In this document: positions 33,282 to 41,783 of the stretch, piece by piece
How the letters are laid out: every line of letters begins with the position of its first letter
Numbering within the stretch: the first letter of the stretch is position 1
Assembly (NCBI RefSeq): GCF_018614585.1
Contig: NZ_JAGGOI010000038.1
Span: 62,001-126,000 of the forward strand
DNA: 64,000 nucleotides
DNA from: Streptomyces sp. ISL-1
Lineage (GTDB): Bacteria; Actinomycetota; Actinomycetes; Streptomycetales; Streptomycetaceae
Direction: 5' to 3'
Position numbers and translations under genes: made by a program
The notes under the pieces: model-generated
The model's input: the letters and a program-made list of their open reading frames with translations, nothing else
Told to the model about the DNA's origin: nothing
Database searches by the model: none

Positions 33282-34235
33282 GAGCACGCTCTCTGCGAAG
33301 AGTTGAAGGCTGCGCCAGCCCTCGTCCACCGGCATGCCGCCGCACAGCGGATGCAGCACCAGACTGTCCCCGCCGAGCGCCACGCACTCCTCAGGCGTGA
33401 CGATCCGGTACACGCCCTCGTCGCGCAGTTCCCCGACAGTTGTGGCCTTCGAGCGCACCGCGGAGCGGATGTCCTTCGACTGCCAGGAGGCGTACATCCG
33501 CGCCTCGTGCAGGAAGTGTTCGCCGTACTCGGCCCAGGCGCGGTCCGGGTCCCGCGCCAGATGCAGGAGCGGAGTCCGTTTCGCGGGTATCATCGTCCAG
33601 CCCTCGGTCCCGTACCGCTCGCGCTGCTCGTGGTAGTACGCCTCCAGCTCCGGCAGATGCGCGCTCGGGAAGAACGGGAGCCCGAGCCGGGCCGCGCGCC
33701 GGGCGGCGGCCCGCGAGGAGCCGCCCACGAGAAGCATCGGATGCGGCTGGGTGTAGGGACGCGGGGTCACCCGGACGGTCCGGCCGCGGTAGGTGAACGG
33801 CTCACCGGTCCACGCCATCAGCAGCGTCTCCAGCAGCTCGTCCTGGAGCTTGCCGCGCCGGGTCCACTCCACCCCCAGCTGCTCGTACTCCTCAGGCCGG
33901 TAGCCGATGCCGGCGACCGTCACAAGACGGCCCCTGCCGATCAGATCGAGTACGGCGATGTCCTCGGCCAGCCGCAGCGGATCGTAGAGCGGACCGATGA
34001 TCGCGGAGACGGTGACCGCGATCCGGCGCGTTGAGCCGAGGACAGCTCCGGCGAAGACGAAGGGGGACGGCAGCCAGTTGTTCTCGGCGCCGTGGTGCTC
34101 CTCGGTCTGGATTGTGTCGACGCCGCGGTCGTCGGCGTACGCGGCCATCTCCAGGGCGGCGCGATAGCGGGCCGCGAGGGCCTCGGGCGTCGCGCCGGGA
34201 TCGACGAGATTGAAGCGGGCCACTGTGAAGACCAT
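33264..34235 (-). CDS. LLM-class flavin-dependent oxidoreductase
   Basis: A protein of 323 residues (MVFTVARFNLVDPGATPEALA). It has a luciferase-like monooxygenase barrel: YADDRGVDTIQTEEHHG near residue 33, ITVSAIIGPLYDPLRLAEDIAVLD-like segment, and RTVRVTPRPYTQPHPMLLVGGSSRAAARRAARLGLPF. Cofactor may be FMN or F420; the sequence does not settle it by eye. It lies downstream of an NCS1 nucleobase-type transporter on the same strand (48-base gap with a hairpin), so a role in heterocycle use is possible. That is inference. Confidence 0.88.
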   Translation of the reverse strand: MVFTVARFNLVDPGATPEALAARYRAALEMAAYADDRGVDTIQTEEHHGAENNWLPSPFVFAGAVLGSTRRIAVTVSAIIGPLYDPLRLAEDIAVLDLIGRGRLVTVAGIGYRPEEYEQLGVEWTRRGKLQDELLETLLMAWTGEPFTYRGRTVRVTPRPYTQPHPMLLVGGSSRAAARRAARLGLPFFPSAHLPELEAYYHEQRERYGTEGWTMIPAKRTPLLHLARDPDRAWAEYGEHFLHEARMYASWQSKDIRSAVRSKATTVGELRDEGVYRIVTPEECVALGGDSLVLHPLCGGMPVDEGWRSLQLFAESVLPRLTS

Positions 34236-34240
34236 GGGAA

Positions 34241-34268
34241 CGTCCCCCTCCGCCGGGTGAGGGGGACG
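34241..34268 (-). terminator. Hairpin between transporter and LLM genes
   Basis: CGTCCCCCTC (34241-34250) pairs with GAGGGGGACG (34259-34268), with an 8-base loop. It sits in the 48-base gap of a minus-strand gene pair, just upstream of the LLM start, so it could reduce read-through or mask translation. Confidence 0.6.
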
Positions 34269-34283
34269 GTAGTTGACGGAGCG

Positions 34284-35741
34284 TCAGATTGACAGGGCCG
34301 CGGACTCGGGTTCTTCCACGGAGGCGCTCGGGACCGGCTCGGCCGCCGCGGACCGGGTGCGCGGCAGCACCGCGTACAGCGCCGCCGAGAGGACGATCGT
34401 GGCCGCCCAGCCCAGGCCGTTCTTCCCGATCCAGGTCGAGGCGAGCGGGCCGGCGAACCAGTCGACCTTGGTGAAGAGCAGACCGACGAGGAGCGCGAGC
34501 GCCCACGCTGTCATCGCCTGCCAGGCGAAGCCGCCCCGGTACCAGTAGGCGCTGGTGCGCGTGGTGTCCATCAGCGCCTCGCCGTCGTACGTACGCCGGC
34601 GCAGCATGTCCACACCGAAGACGCCGATCCACGCCGAGAACGCCACCGCGAGCAGGGTGAGGAAGGAGATGAACGAGCCGATGAAGCTGGTCGCCACCAC
34701 CATCAACAGGAACCCGAAGGCCAGGCTGATGACGGCGTTCACGCTGACCGCCCAGGCGCGCGGGACCTTGATGCCCAGGGTCTGCGCGGTGAAGCCCGCC
34801 GAATACATCGACATCGAGTTGATCAGCAACATGCCCACCAGCGCGATCAGCAGATACGGGACCGCGATCCACATCGGCAGGATCTGGCCGATGAACGCGA
34901 CCGGGTCGGTTGCGCTCGCCAGGTCCGGCGTCGAGACCGCCATCACCGCGCCCATCAGCACCATCGGCAGTACGACGATCCCGGCACCGCCGACCGTCGA
35001 GCCGACCATCGCCCTGCCGGAAGCGGCGCGCGGGAGATAGCGGGTGAAGTCCGGGCCCGAGGGGACCCAGCTGATGCCGCCCGCCGCGACGGTGCCGATG
35101 CCCCCGACCAGCATTGCCGTCGACCCGGCCGGCTTGCCGAAGACCGCGGACCAGTCGGTGTTCGCGACCAGGTGGACCAGTACCAGCACGCTGAACGCGC
35201 CGAAGAGATATGTCGACCACTTGCTGCACACACGCAGCGCGTTGATGCCGAGCCCGGAGACCAGGAACGTGCCGGCGACGAAGAGCAGCAGTGTGACGAC
35301 GATCAGCGTGGTGTTGCTCTTGACGCCGAAGAGCAGATCCAGCACGGTCAGCACGGCATACGCGCCGGTGACCGCGTTGATCGTCTCCCAGCCCCAGCGC
35401 GCGACCCAGATGAGCGAGCCGGGGAAGAGATTTCCGCGCTGGCCGAAGACCGCGCGGGACAGGGCCATGCCGGGGGAGCCGCCGCGCTTGCCGGCGATGG
35501 AGATCAGGCCGACGATTCCGTACGAGACGAGGGGCGCCGCGCCCCCGACGACGAGCACCTGCCAGAAGTTCAGTCCGTTGAAGACGATCAGGCCCGCGCC
35601 CATCGTGAGCAGCAGCACACTGATGTTCGCCGCGACCCAGGTGGGGAAAAGCTGGCGTACGTGGCCGGTGCGCTCGCTGTCGGGGACGGGCTCGAGGCCA
35701 CGGGTCTCTATCGCGCCTTCGGATTCGGAGGCGTGGGGCAT
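34284..35741 (-). CDS. NCS1-family nucleobase:cation symporter
   Basis: A protein of 485 residues from the ATG of MPHASESEGAIETRGLEPV, with GGAG seven bases upstream. About 12 membrane segments follow a hydrophilic N-terminus containing the NCS1-typical FPTWVAANISVLLLTMGA. WVPSGPDFTRYLPR and FGQRGNLFPGSLIWVARWGWETINAVTGAYA are characteristic of cytosine/purine/thiamine permeases. Substrate is not certain. It is the first gene of a minus-strand pair with the LLM oxidoreductase and is divergent from ftsY. Confidence 0.9.
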   Translation of the reverse strand: MPHASESEGAIETRGLEPVPDSERTGHVRQLFPTWVAANISVLLLTMGAGLIVFNGLNFWQVLVVGGAAPLVSYGIVGLISIAGKRGGSPGMALSRAVFGQRGNLFPGSLIWVARWGWETINAVTGAYAVLTVLDLLFGVKSNTTLIVVTLLLFVAGTFLVSGLGINALRVCSKWSTYLFGAFSVLVLVHLVANTDWSAVFGKPAGSTAMLVGGIGTVAAGGISWVPSGPDFTRYLPRAASGRAMVGSTVGGAGIVVLPMVLMGAVMAVSTPDLASATDPVAFIGQILPMWIAVPYLLIALVGMLLINSMSMYSAGFTAQTLGIKVPRAWAVSVNAVISLAFGFLLMVVATSFIGSFISFLTLLAVAFSAWIGVFGVDMLRRRTYDGEALMDTTRTSAYWYRGGFAWQAMTAWALALLVGLLFTKVDWFAGPLASTWIGKNGLGWAATIVLSAALYAVLPRTRSAAAEPVPSASVEEPESAALSI

Positions 35742-35896
35742 GGAAGAACTCCGTACGAGGTGGGGGGCGCGGGAGAGTCGGCCAGCAGGCCCCAGCATCG
35801 CCCATACCCCCCAAAAGGTCCAAATGAAGCCCGATGCGCTTGTGGGATTCTCCAGGGCGCTGCGGGTGAGCGGTCGTGGCCGATACTGGGTGCGTT

Positions 35897-37120
35897 ATGG
35901 AAATCCTCATCCTTGCTGTAGTCATCGCCCTGGTCGCGGTCGGCGCGATCAGCGGGCTCGTGGTCAGCAGCCGCAAGAAGAAGCAGCTGCCGCCCTCGGC
36001 ACCGTCGAGCACGCCGACCATCACTGCCCCGCCCGCCGAACCTCAGGTCGGTGAGGACGCGGCGCCGACGGTCGAAGAACCACGCCGCACGATCGAAGAG
36101 GTCGACCTTCCCAGGGCCGCCGAGGCCGTCGAGACCCCGGCCGCTGTCGAGGATCCGGTCGTCGCGGCGCCGCCGGTCCCCGAGATCGAGATCCCCGAGC
36201 CGACCGCCGGCCGACTGGTCCGGCTCCGCGCCCGCCTCTCCCGGTCCCAGACCGCGCTCGGCAAGGGGCTGCTCACGCTCCTGTCGCGTGAGCACCTCGA
36301 CGAGGAGACCTGGGAGGAGATCGAGGACACCCTGCTCACCGCGGACGTCGGCGTCGCGCCGACCCAGGAGCTGGTCGAGCGCCTGCGCGAGCGCGTGAGG
36401 GTGCTCGGCACGCGTACGCCCGAGGAACTGCGCGGCCTGCTGCGCGAGGAACTGCTGCGTCTGCTCGGTACCGACTTCGACCGTGTGGTGAAGACCGAGA
36501 GCGGTCTGGACACCCCTGGTGTCGTCATGGTCGTCGGCGTCAACGGCACCGGGAAGACCACGACGACCGGCAAGCTGGCGCGGGTGCTCGTCGCGGACGG
36601 CCGGTCCGTGGTCCTCGGCGCGGCGGACACGTTCCGCGCGGCCGCGGCGGACCAGCTCCAGACCTGGGGCGAGCGGGTCGGCGCGCGCACGGTGCGCGGC
36701 CCGGAGGGCGGCGACCCGGCATCGATCGCGTTCGACGCGGTCAAGGAGGGCATCGCCGAGGGCGCCGACGTCGTACTGATCGACACGGCGGGCCGGCTGC
36801 ACACCAAGACGGGCCTGATGGACGAGCTCGGCAAGGTCAAGCGCGTCGTGGAGAAGCACGGGCCGCTGGACGAGATCCTGCTGGTCCTGGACGCCACGAC
36901 CGGGCAGAACGGTCTGGTGCAGGCGCGGGTGTTCGCGGAGGTCGTGGACATCACCGGCATCGTGCTGACGAAGCTGGACGGCACGGCCAAGGGCGGCATC
37001 GTGATCGCGGTCCAGCGCGAGCTGGGCGTACCGGTGAAGCTGGTGGGCCTGGGCGAGGGGCCGGACGACCTCGCGCCGTTCGAGCCGGAGGCGTTCGTCG
37101 ACGCGCTGATCGGCGACTAG
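35897..37120 (+). CDS. ftsY: Signal recognition particle receptor FtsY
   Basis: A protein of 407 residues. MEILILAVVIALVAVGAISG is an N-terminal membrane helix, as in actinobacterial FtsY, followed by an acidic linker (about 35-115). The NG domain has VMVVGVNGTGKTTTTGKLAR (G1, about residue 212), ADTFRAAAADQLQTW, VLIDTAGRLHT, and TKLDGTAKGG. It docks the SRP-ribosome complex at the membrane. Its partner ffh lies 7 kb downstream in this window. Confidence 0.97.
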   Translation: MEILILAVVIALVAVGAISGLVVSSRKKKQLPPSAPSSTPTITAPPAEPQVGEDAAPTVEEPRRTIEEVDLPRAAEAVETPAAVEDPVVAAPPVPEIEIPEPTAGRLVRLRARLSRSQTALGKGLLTLLSREHLDEETWEEIEDTLLTADVGVAPTQELVERLRERVRVLGTRTPEELRGLLREELLRLLGTDFDRVVKTESGLDTPGVVMVVGVNGTGKTTTTGKLARVLVADGRSVVLGAADTFRAAAADQLQTWGERVGARTVRGPEGGDPASIAFDAVKEGIAEGADVVLIDTAGRLHTKTGLMDELGKVKRVVEKHGPLDEILLVLDATTGQNGLVQARVFAEVVDITGIVLTKLDGTAKGGIVIAVQRELGVPVKLVGLGEGPDDLAPFEPEAFVDALIGD

Positions 37121-37146
37121 CTCTATCGCCTGGCTCTATCGCCTGG
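37121..37146. repeat. 13-bp tandem duplication after ftsY
   Basis: CTCTATCGCCTGG occurs twice head-to-tail (37121-37133, 37134-37146) directly after the ftsY stop codon, and a partial third copy follows. Confidence 0.85.
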
Positions 37147-37158
37147 CTCAATCGTCGG

Positions 37159-37181
37159 ACGGGCCGGATTACCCGGCCCGT
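37159..37181. terminator. Terminator between ftsY and the primase-domain gene
   Basis: ACGGGCCGG (37159-37167) pairs with CCGGCCCGT (37173-37181), with a 5-base loop. It touches the stop codon of the convergent minus-strand gene and can act for both. Confidence 0.75.
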
Positions 37182-37855
37182 CAGGCGTTTGAGGACATCC
37201 CCGAAGGGCGCAGGCGGTGGCAGACGTACGCCAGCGTGCCCAGCAGCAGACGCGCCTGCGGCGGTGCCGACGCCGTGTCCAGGGACGGGGGCCGCAGCCA
37301 GCCGACCGGGCCGAGGCCCGCGTGGTCGGAGGGCGGGGCGGTGATGTGGGCGCCCGGACCCAGGCAGTGCAGGTCCAGGTCCGCGTCGTCCCAGCCCATC
37401 CGGTAAAGCAGGTCCGGGAGCTCGTCGGCGGCGCCGGGGGCGACGAAGAACTGGCAGCGGCCGTCCGGCGTGGCCGTCACCGGGCCGATCGGCACCCCCA
37501 TCCGCTCCAGGCGCACCAGCGCGCGGCGACCGGCCGGGGCGGCGACGTCGAGGATGTCGAAGGTTCGGCCGACCGGCAGCAGGAGCGTCGCGCCCGGCAC
37601 CTCGGACAATGCCTTGGTGACCTCGTCCAGCGTCGCGCCCGCGGGCACCTCGGGAGTGAACTCGAGTGGATGGGCCCCCGGGGAAGGGCAGCCCGCCGCC
37701 CCGCAGGAACATTCGCCGGACGCCGCTCGCGCCCCCGGCGCCACGTCCCAGCCCCACAGCCCTGTGTACTCGGCCACCACTGTGCACTCTGTGGTGCGGC
37801 CGCGGCGTCGTGAGCCGGACCGCATCTCCCGGATGCCGCCGATCGTGAAGCCCAT
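37181..37855 (-). CDS. Bifunctional primase/polymerase-domain protein
   Basis: A protein of 224 residues from the ATG of MGFTIGGIREMRSGSRRRG; the longer open frame upstream has no family resemblance. The sequence WGWDVAPGARAASGECSCGAAGCPSPGAHPLEF, with clustered cysteines, and LDVAAPAGRRALVRLERMGVPIGPV match the Prim-Pol (AEP) domain proteins widespread in Streptomyces. The usual acidic catalytic pair is replaced by DILDVAAP, so activity is uncertain. It is divergent from nsdA, an arrangement kept in other streptomycetes as I recall. Confidence 0.8.
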   Translation of the reverse strand: MGFTIGGIREMRSGSRRRGRTTECTVVAEYTGLWGWDVAPGARAASGECSCGAAGCPSPGAHPLEFTPEVPAGATLDEVTKALSEVPGATLLLPVGRTFDILDVAAPAGRRALVRLERMGVPIGPVTATPDGRCQFFVAPGAADELPDLLYRMGWDDADLDLHCLGPGAHITAPPSDHAGLGPVGWLRPPSLDTASAPPQARLLLGTLAYVCHRLRPSGMSSNA

Positions 37856-38278
37856 GCCCCCTCCAACGGGTCTGCATCGCCGGTGGTTACGACCCGAAGT
37901 CTCCTCGTGACACTGCGTCGCAACCGGTGAAGGTCCGGCGGCGCACAGTGGCGCGAGGGGTGGTGCGAACCAGGCCGCGCGCCTGTGTGTGCATCGCTCC
38001 GCCACACCCTGATCGTCGTATGTCAAGTGAATCGCGCCCGAGGGCAAGGGAGTTCATTCGAAGGGGTGGCGAATGGTGGCGTTTCTGCAATCTCACTCGC
38101 GAGAGGGGTGATCGTGGCATTACTTTCAGTACACGAACCTTGGAGCGTTGCGCACCCGCGGGTATGCCGGGGGCAACTCGGATTCCTGTTCGGTGGGGTG
38201 CAACCTCCGTACGGACGGTCTCAACTCACGGCATTCTGGTAAGGGTTCGGGGCGACAAAGGCTTCAGCGGATGGGGGC
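37856..38278. other. Intergenic region upstream of nsdA
   Basis: A gap of 423 bases between two divergent genes, so it should hold both promoters. It is less GC-biased than its neighbours around 38100-38140. I see no gene. The patch GGGGTGATCGTGGCATTACTTTC near 38107 is regulator-like, but I cannot assign it to a known site. Confidence 0.5.
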
Positions 38279-39757
38279 GTGCCAGTGGACGGCAGCGGCG
38301 CAAGCGGTACGGATACCGGCAAGCGCCCGAACGAGCAGTTGAGCTCGTGGTTCGTGCGCAGCGGTTGGTCGAAGGGCGAACTCGCGCGTCAAGTGAACCG
38401 CCGGGCGCGCCAGATGGGCGCACACCACATCAGCACCGACACCTCACGCGTACGCCGCTGGCTCGACGGCGAGCAGCCGCGCGAGCCGATTCCGCGCATT
38501 CTCTCCGAGCTGTTCTCCGAGCGCTTCGGCACCGTCGTGGTCATCGAGGACCTCGGACTGCGATCGGGGCATCAGTCACCGGCCGTGTCCGGGGTGGATC
38601 TCCCCTGGGCGGGCACCGAGACCGTCTCCCTGCTCAGCGAGTTCTCGCGCAGCGACCTGATGCTGGCGCGGCGCGGCTTCCTCGGGACCTCGCTCGCCCT
38701 GGCCGCGGGACCCGCACTGGTCGAGCCGATGCAGCGCTGGCTGGTGCCCTCCCCGCCCGGCGAGGGGCAGCAGGTGCCCCCCGCCGCGTTGCGCAGGGCG
38801 TCACGGCTGTCCAAGCCCGAGCTGGACCTGCTGGAGTCCACGACAGTGATGTTCCGCCAGTGGGACGCGCAGTGCGGCGGCGGGCTGCGACGCAAGGCCG
38901 TCGTGGGCCAATTGCACGAAGTCACCGATCTGCTCCAGGAGCCGCAGCCCCAGAGCACCGCGCAGCGGCTGTTCAGGTGCGCCGCGGAGCTCGCCGAGCT
39001 GGCCGGCTGGATGAGTTACGACGTCGGCCTGCAGCCCACCGCGCAGAAGTACTTCGTGCTCGCGCTGCACGCCGCCAAGGAGGCGGGCGACAAGCCCCTC
39101 GGCTCGTACATTCTGTCGTCCATGAGCCGCCAGATGATCCACCTCGGGCGGCCCGACGACGCCCTGGAGCTCGTGCATCTCGCTCAGTACGGCAGCCGCG
39201 ACTGCGCCACCGCTCGCACCCAGGCAATGCTGTATGCGATGGAGGCCCGCGCTTACGCCAATATGGGCCAGCCCAGCAAGTGCAAGCGAGCCGTCCGGAT
39301 GGCCGAGGACACCTTCGCCGACGCCGCTCTCGACGGCGAGCCCGAGCCCGACTGGATCCGCTTCTTCTCCGAGGCCGAGCTCAACGGGGAGAACGCCCAC
39401 TCGTACCGCGACCTGGCCTATGTGGCGGGCCGCAGCCCCACCTACGCCTCGCTCGCCGAGCCGGTCATGCGGCGCGCCGTCGAGCTCTTCGGCCAGGAGG
39501 AGGAGCACCAGCGTTCGTACGCACTCAATCTGGTCGGCATGGCCACGGTCCATCTGCTCAAGAGGGAGCCCGAGCAGTCCACGCAGCTGGCCGGCCAGGC
39601 TCTCAAGGTCGCCAAGCGGGTGCGCTCCGAGCGGGTCAACACCCGGCTGCGCAAGACCGTCGACACGGCGGCCCGGGACTTCGGCGACGTGGCCGAGGTC
39701 GCCCACTTCACCGACCTGCTGACCTCCCAGCTGCCCGAGACCGCGGAAGCGGTCTGA
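38279..39757 (+). CDS. nsdA: NsdA-type negative regulator of differentiation
   Basis: A protein of 492 residues. Residues about 20-85 (SSWFVRSGWSKGELARQVN...RVRRWLDGEQPREPIPRILSEL) resemble a helix-turn-helix domain. RRGFLGTSLALAAGPAL (about 135) is a hydrophobic segment common in this Streptomyces family, and the C-terminal half carries TPR-like helices. NsdA represses sporulation and antibiotic production in S. coelicolor and lies beside amtB there, as here. The start is either GTG 38279 or GTG 38285; the G-rich ribosome site favours the latter. Confidence 0.88.
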   Translation: MPVDGSGASGTDTGKRPNEQLSSWFVRSGWSKGELARQVNRRARQMGAHHISTDTSRVRRWLDGEQPREPIPRILSELFSERFGTVVVIEDLGLRSGHQSPAVSGVDLPWAGTETVSLLSEFSRSDLMLARRGFLGTSLALAAGPALVEPMQRWLVPSPPGEGQQVPPAALRRASRLSKPELDLLESTTVMFRQWDAQCGGGLRRKAVVGQLHEVTDLLQEPQPQSTAQRLFRCAAELAELAGWMSYDVGLQPTAQKYFVLALHAAKEAGDKPLGSYILSSMSRQMIHLGRPDDALELVHLAQYGSRDCATARTQAMLYAMEARAYANMGQPSKCKRAVRMAEDTFADAALDGEPEPDWIRFFSEAELNGENAHSYRDLAYVAGRSPTYASLAEPVMRRAVELFGQEEEHQRSYALNLVGMATVHLLKREPEQSTQLAGQALKVAKRVRSERVNTRLRKTVDTAARDFGDVAEVAHFTDLLTSQLPETAEAV

Positions 39758-40063
39758 GCGGGCGGCGTCACCAGACCCCGGCCGCGGCGCTCACCCCGAA
39801 TACCCCGACTCGGCTCCCCCGTGCCAGGTCAGCCGGGTGAGCGTCGCGGTCGGCTCGTGATGTGCGCAGAGGGTACTCCCGGCCCTCCCGCCCGACCCGG
39901 CTGTTCATAGCCACGTAACACGCCGGACCTCTTCGTCACTGCGGCGAAACATCCTGCGGCATCGGCGGAAACCGCGCTGCGCCAACCTCATGGCGCATAA
40001 CCGGCCCGCCCTTCCGCACAGGCTTCGCCCGCACGCGGCCGCACCGACGACGAGGAGACGCCG
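39758..40063. other. Region between nsdA and amtB
   Basis: A gap of 306 bases holding the promoter of the nitrogen operon. GlnR-type boxes lie at 39904-39950 (entered separately). No gene is visible. Confidence 0.6.
39904..39950 (+). promoter_or_regulatory. Pair of GlnR boxes upstream of amtB
   Basis: The second box is GTCAC (39935-39939), six bases, GAAAC (39946-39950), an exact fit to the GlnR consensus gTnAC-n6-GaAAC. The first box, TTCAT-n6-GTAAC (39904-39919), is a weaker match. GlnR activates amtB-glnK-glnD in streptomycetes under nitrogen limitation, so this placement is expected. Confidence 0.8.
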
Positions 40064-41422
40064 ATGCCCCAAGGCATCTCGACCCTTGCCGCAGACACCC
40101 CGACACTGTCTGCCGCCAATACCGGCTTCATGCTCATCTGCTCCGCCCTGGTGATGATCATGACTCCGGGCCTTGCCTTCTTCTACGGAGGCATGGTCCG
40201 GGTCAAGAGCACACTCAACATGCTGATGATGAGCTTCATCAGCCTCGGGATCGTCACCATCCTTTGGGTGGTGTACGGGTTCAGCCTCGCCTTCGGCACC
40301 GACAAGGGCTCCATCATCGGCTGGAGCTCCGACTACGTCGGGCTGAGCGGCATCGGCATCACTCAGCTGTGGGACGGCTACACCATCCCGGTGTACGTCT
40401 TCGCGGTCTTCCAGCTGATGTTCGCGATCATCACGCCCGCGCTGATCAGCGGTGCGCTCGCCGACCGCGTGAAGTTCACCGCCTGGGCGCTGTTCATCGC
40501 CCTGTGGGTCACCGTCGTCTACTTCCCGGTCGCGCACTGGGTGTGGGGCGCCGGCGGCTGGCTCTTCGAGCTCGGCGTCATCGACTTCGCGGGCGGCACC
40601 GCCGTCCACATCAATGCGGGTGCCGCGGCCCTCGGAGTGATCCTTGTCATCGGCAAGCGAATCGGCTTCAAGAAGGACCCGATGCGGCCGCACAGCCTGC
40701 CGCTGGTGATGCTCGGCGCCGCTCTGCTGTGGTTCGGCTGGTTCGGCTTCAACGCCGGCTCCTGGCTGGGCAACGACGACGGTGTCGGCGCGGTGATGTT
40801 CGTCAACACGCAGGTCGCCACCGCGGCCGCGATGCTCGCCTGGCTGGCGTACGAGAAGATCCGCCACGGCGCCTTCACCACCCTCGGCGCCGCCTCCGGC
40901 GCGGTCGCGGGCCTGGTCGCCATCACCCCGTCCGGCGGCGCCGTGAGCCCGCTCGGCGCGATCGCCGTCGGCGCCATCGCCGGTGTGCTCTGCGCCATGG
41001 CCGTCGGCCTGAAGTTCAGGTTCGGCTACGACGACTCCCTCGACGTCGTCGGCGTCCACCTCGTCGGCGGTGTGGTCGGCTCGCTGCTCGTCGGCTTCTT
41101 CGCCACCGGCGGCGTCCAGAGCGACGTCAAGGGCCTCCTCTACGGCGGCGGCCTCGACCAGCTCGGCAAGCAGGCCATCGGTGTGGGCGCCGTACTGGCC
41201 TACTCTCTGGTGGTATCGGCACTGCTCGCCTTCGTCCTCGACAAGACGATCGGTATGCGGGTCGAGGAGGACGTCGAGGTCTCCGGTATCGACCAGGACG
41301 AGCACGCCGAGACGGCGTACGACTTCAGCGGTGCCGGCGGCGGCGCCGGCTCCCGCAAGGCCGCGCCCGCCCCGGGCGACTCCGTGGCACCCGCGGCCAA
41401 GACCAAGAAGGTGGACGCATGA
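40064..41422 (+). CDS. amtB: Ammonium transporter
   Basis: A protein of 452 residues with about 11 membrane helices. Conserved parts include AFFYGGMVRVKS, the two pore histidines in DFAGGTAVHINAG and DVVGVHLVGG, and LWFGWFGFNAGS. The hydrophilic C-terminus (about 55 residues) can bind GlnK. First gene of amtB-glnK-glnD; its stop overlaps the glnK start (ATGA). Regulated by the GlnR boxes upstream. Confidence 0.97.
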   Translation: MPQGISTLAADTPTLSAANTGFMLICSALVMIMTPGLAFFYGGMVRVKSTLNMLMMSFISLGIVTILWVVYGFSLAFGTDKGSIIGWSSDYVGLSGIGITQLWDGYTIPVYVFAVFQLMFAIITPALISGALADRVKFTAWALFIALWVTVVYFPVAHWVWGAGGWLFELGVIDFAGGTAVHINAGAAALGVILVIGKRIGFKKDPMRPHSLPLVMLGAALLWFGWFGFNAGSWLGNDDGVGAVMFVNTQVATAAAMLAWLAYEKIRHGAFTTLGAASGAVAGLVAITPSGGAVSPLGAIAVGAIAGVLCAMAVGLKFRFGYDDSLDVVGVHLVGGVVGSLLVGFFATGGVQSDVKGLLYGGGLDQLGKQAIGVGAVLAYSLVVSALLAFVLDKTIGMRVEEDVEVSGIDQDEHAETAYDFSGAGGGAGSRKAAPAPGDSVAPAAKTKKVDA

Positions 41423-41757
41423 AGCTCATCACCGCCGTCGTAAAGCCTCACCGGCTCGACGAGATCAAGGAGGCCCTGCAGGCCTTCGGAGTCCAGGGGC
41501 TCACGGTCACGGAGGCCAGTGGATACGGCCGCCAGCGCGGACACACCGAGGTCTACCGTGGCGCCGAGTACACCGTCGACCTGGTGCCGAAGATCCGCAT
41601 AGAGGTACTGGTCGAGGACGGTGACGCCGAGCAGCTCATCGACGTGGTCGTCAAGGCGGCCCGTACGGGCAAGATCGGTGACGGCAAGGTGTGGAGCGTC
41701 CCGGTCGAGACAGCGGTACGGGTGCGGACCGGCGAACGCGGCCCGGACGCGCTGTAA
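41419..41757 (+). CDS. glnK: PII nitrogen regulatory protein GlnK
   Basis: A protein of 112 residues. T-loop GYGRQRGHTEVYRGAEYTVD contains Tyr51, the residue modified in PII proteins (adenylylated in streptomycetes). The C-terminal signature TGKIGDGKVWSVPV is present. It senses ATP/2-oxoglutarate and binds AmtB. The start overlaps the amtB stop; glnD begins 26 bases after its stop. Confidence 0.97.
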   Translation: MKLITAVVKPHRLDEIKEALQAFGVQGLTVTEASGYGRQRGHTEVYRGAEYTVDLVPKIRIEVLVEDGDAEQLIDVVVKAARTGKIGDGKVWSVPVETAVRVRTGERGPDAL

Positions 41758-41783
41758 ACGCGGAGCAGAACAGGAGCTGCTGG

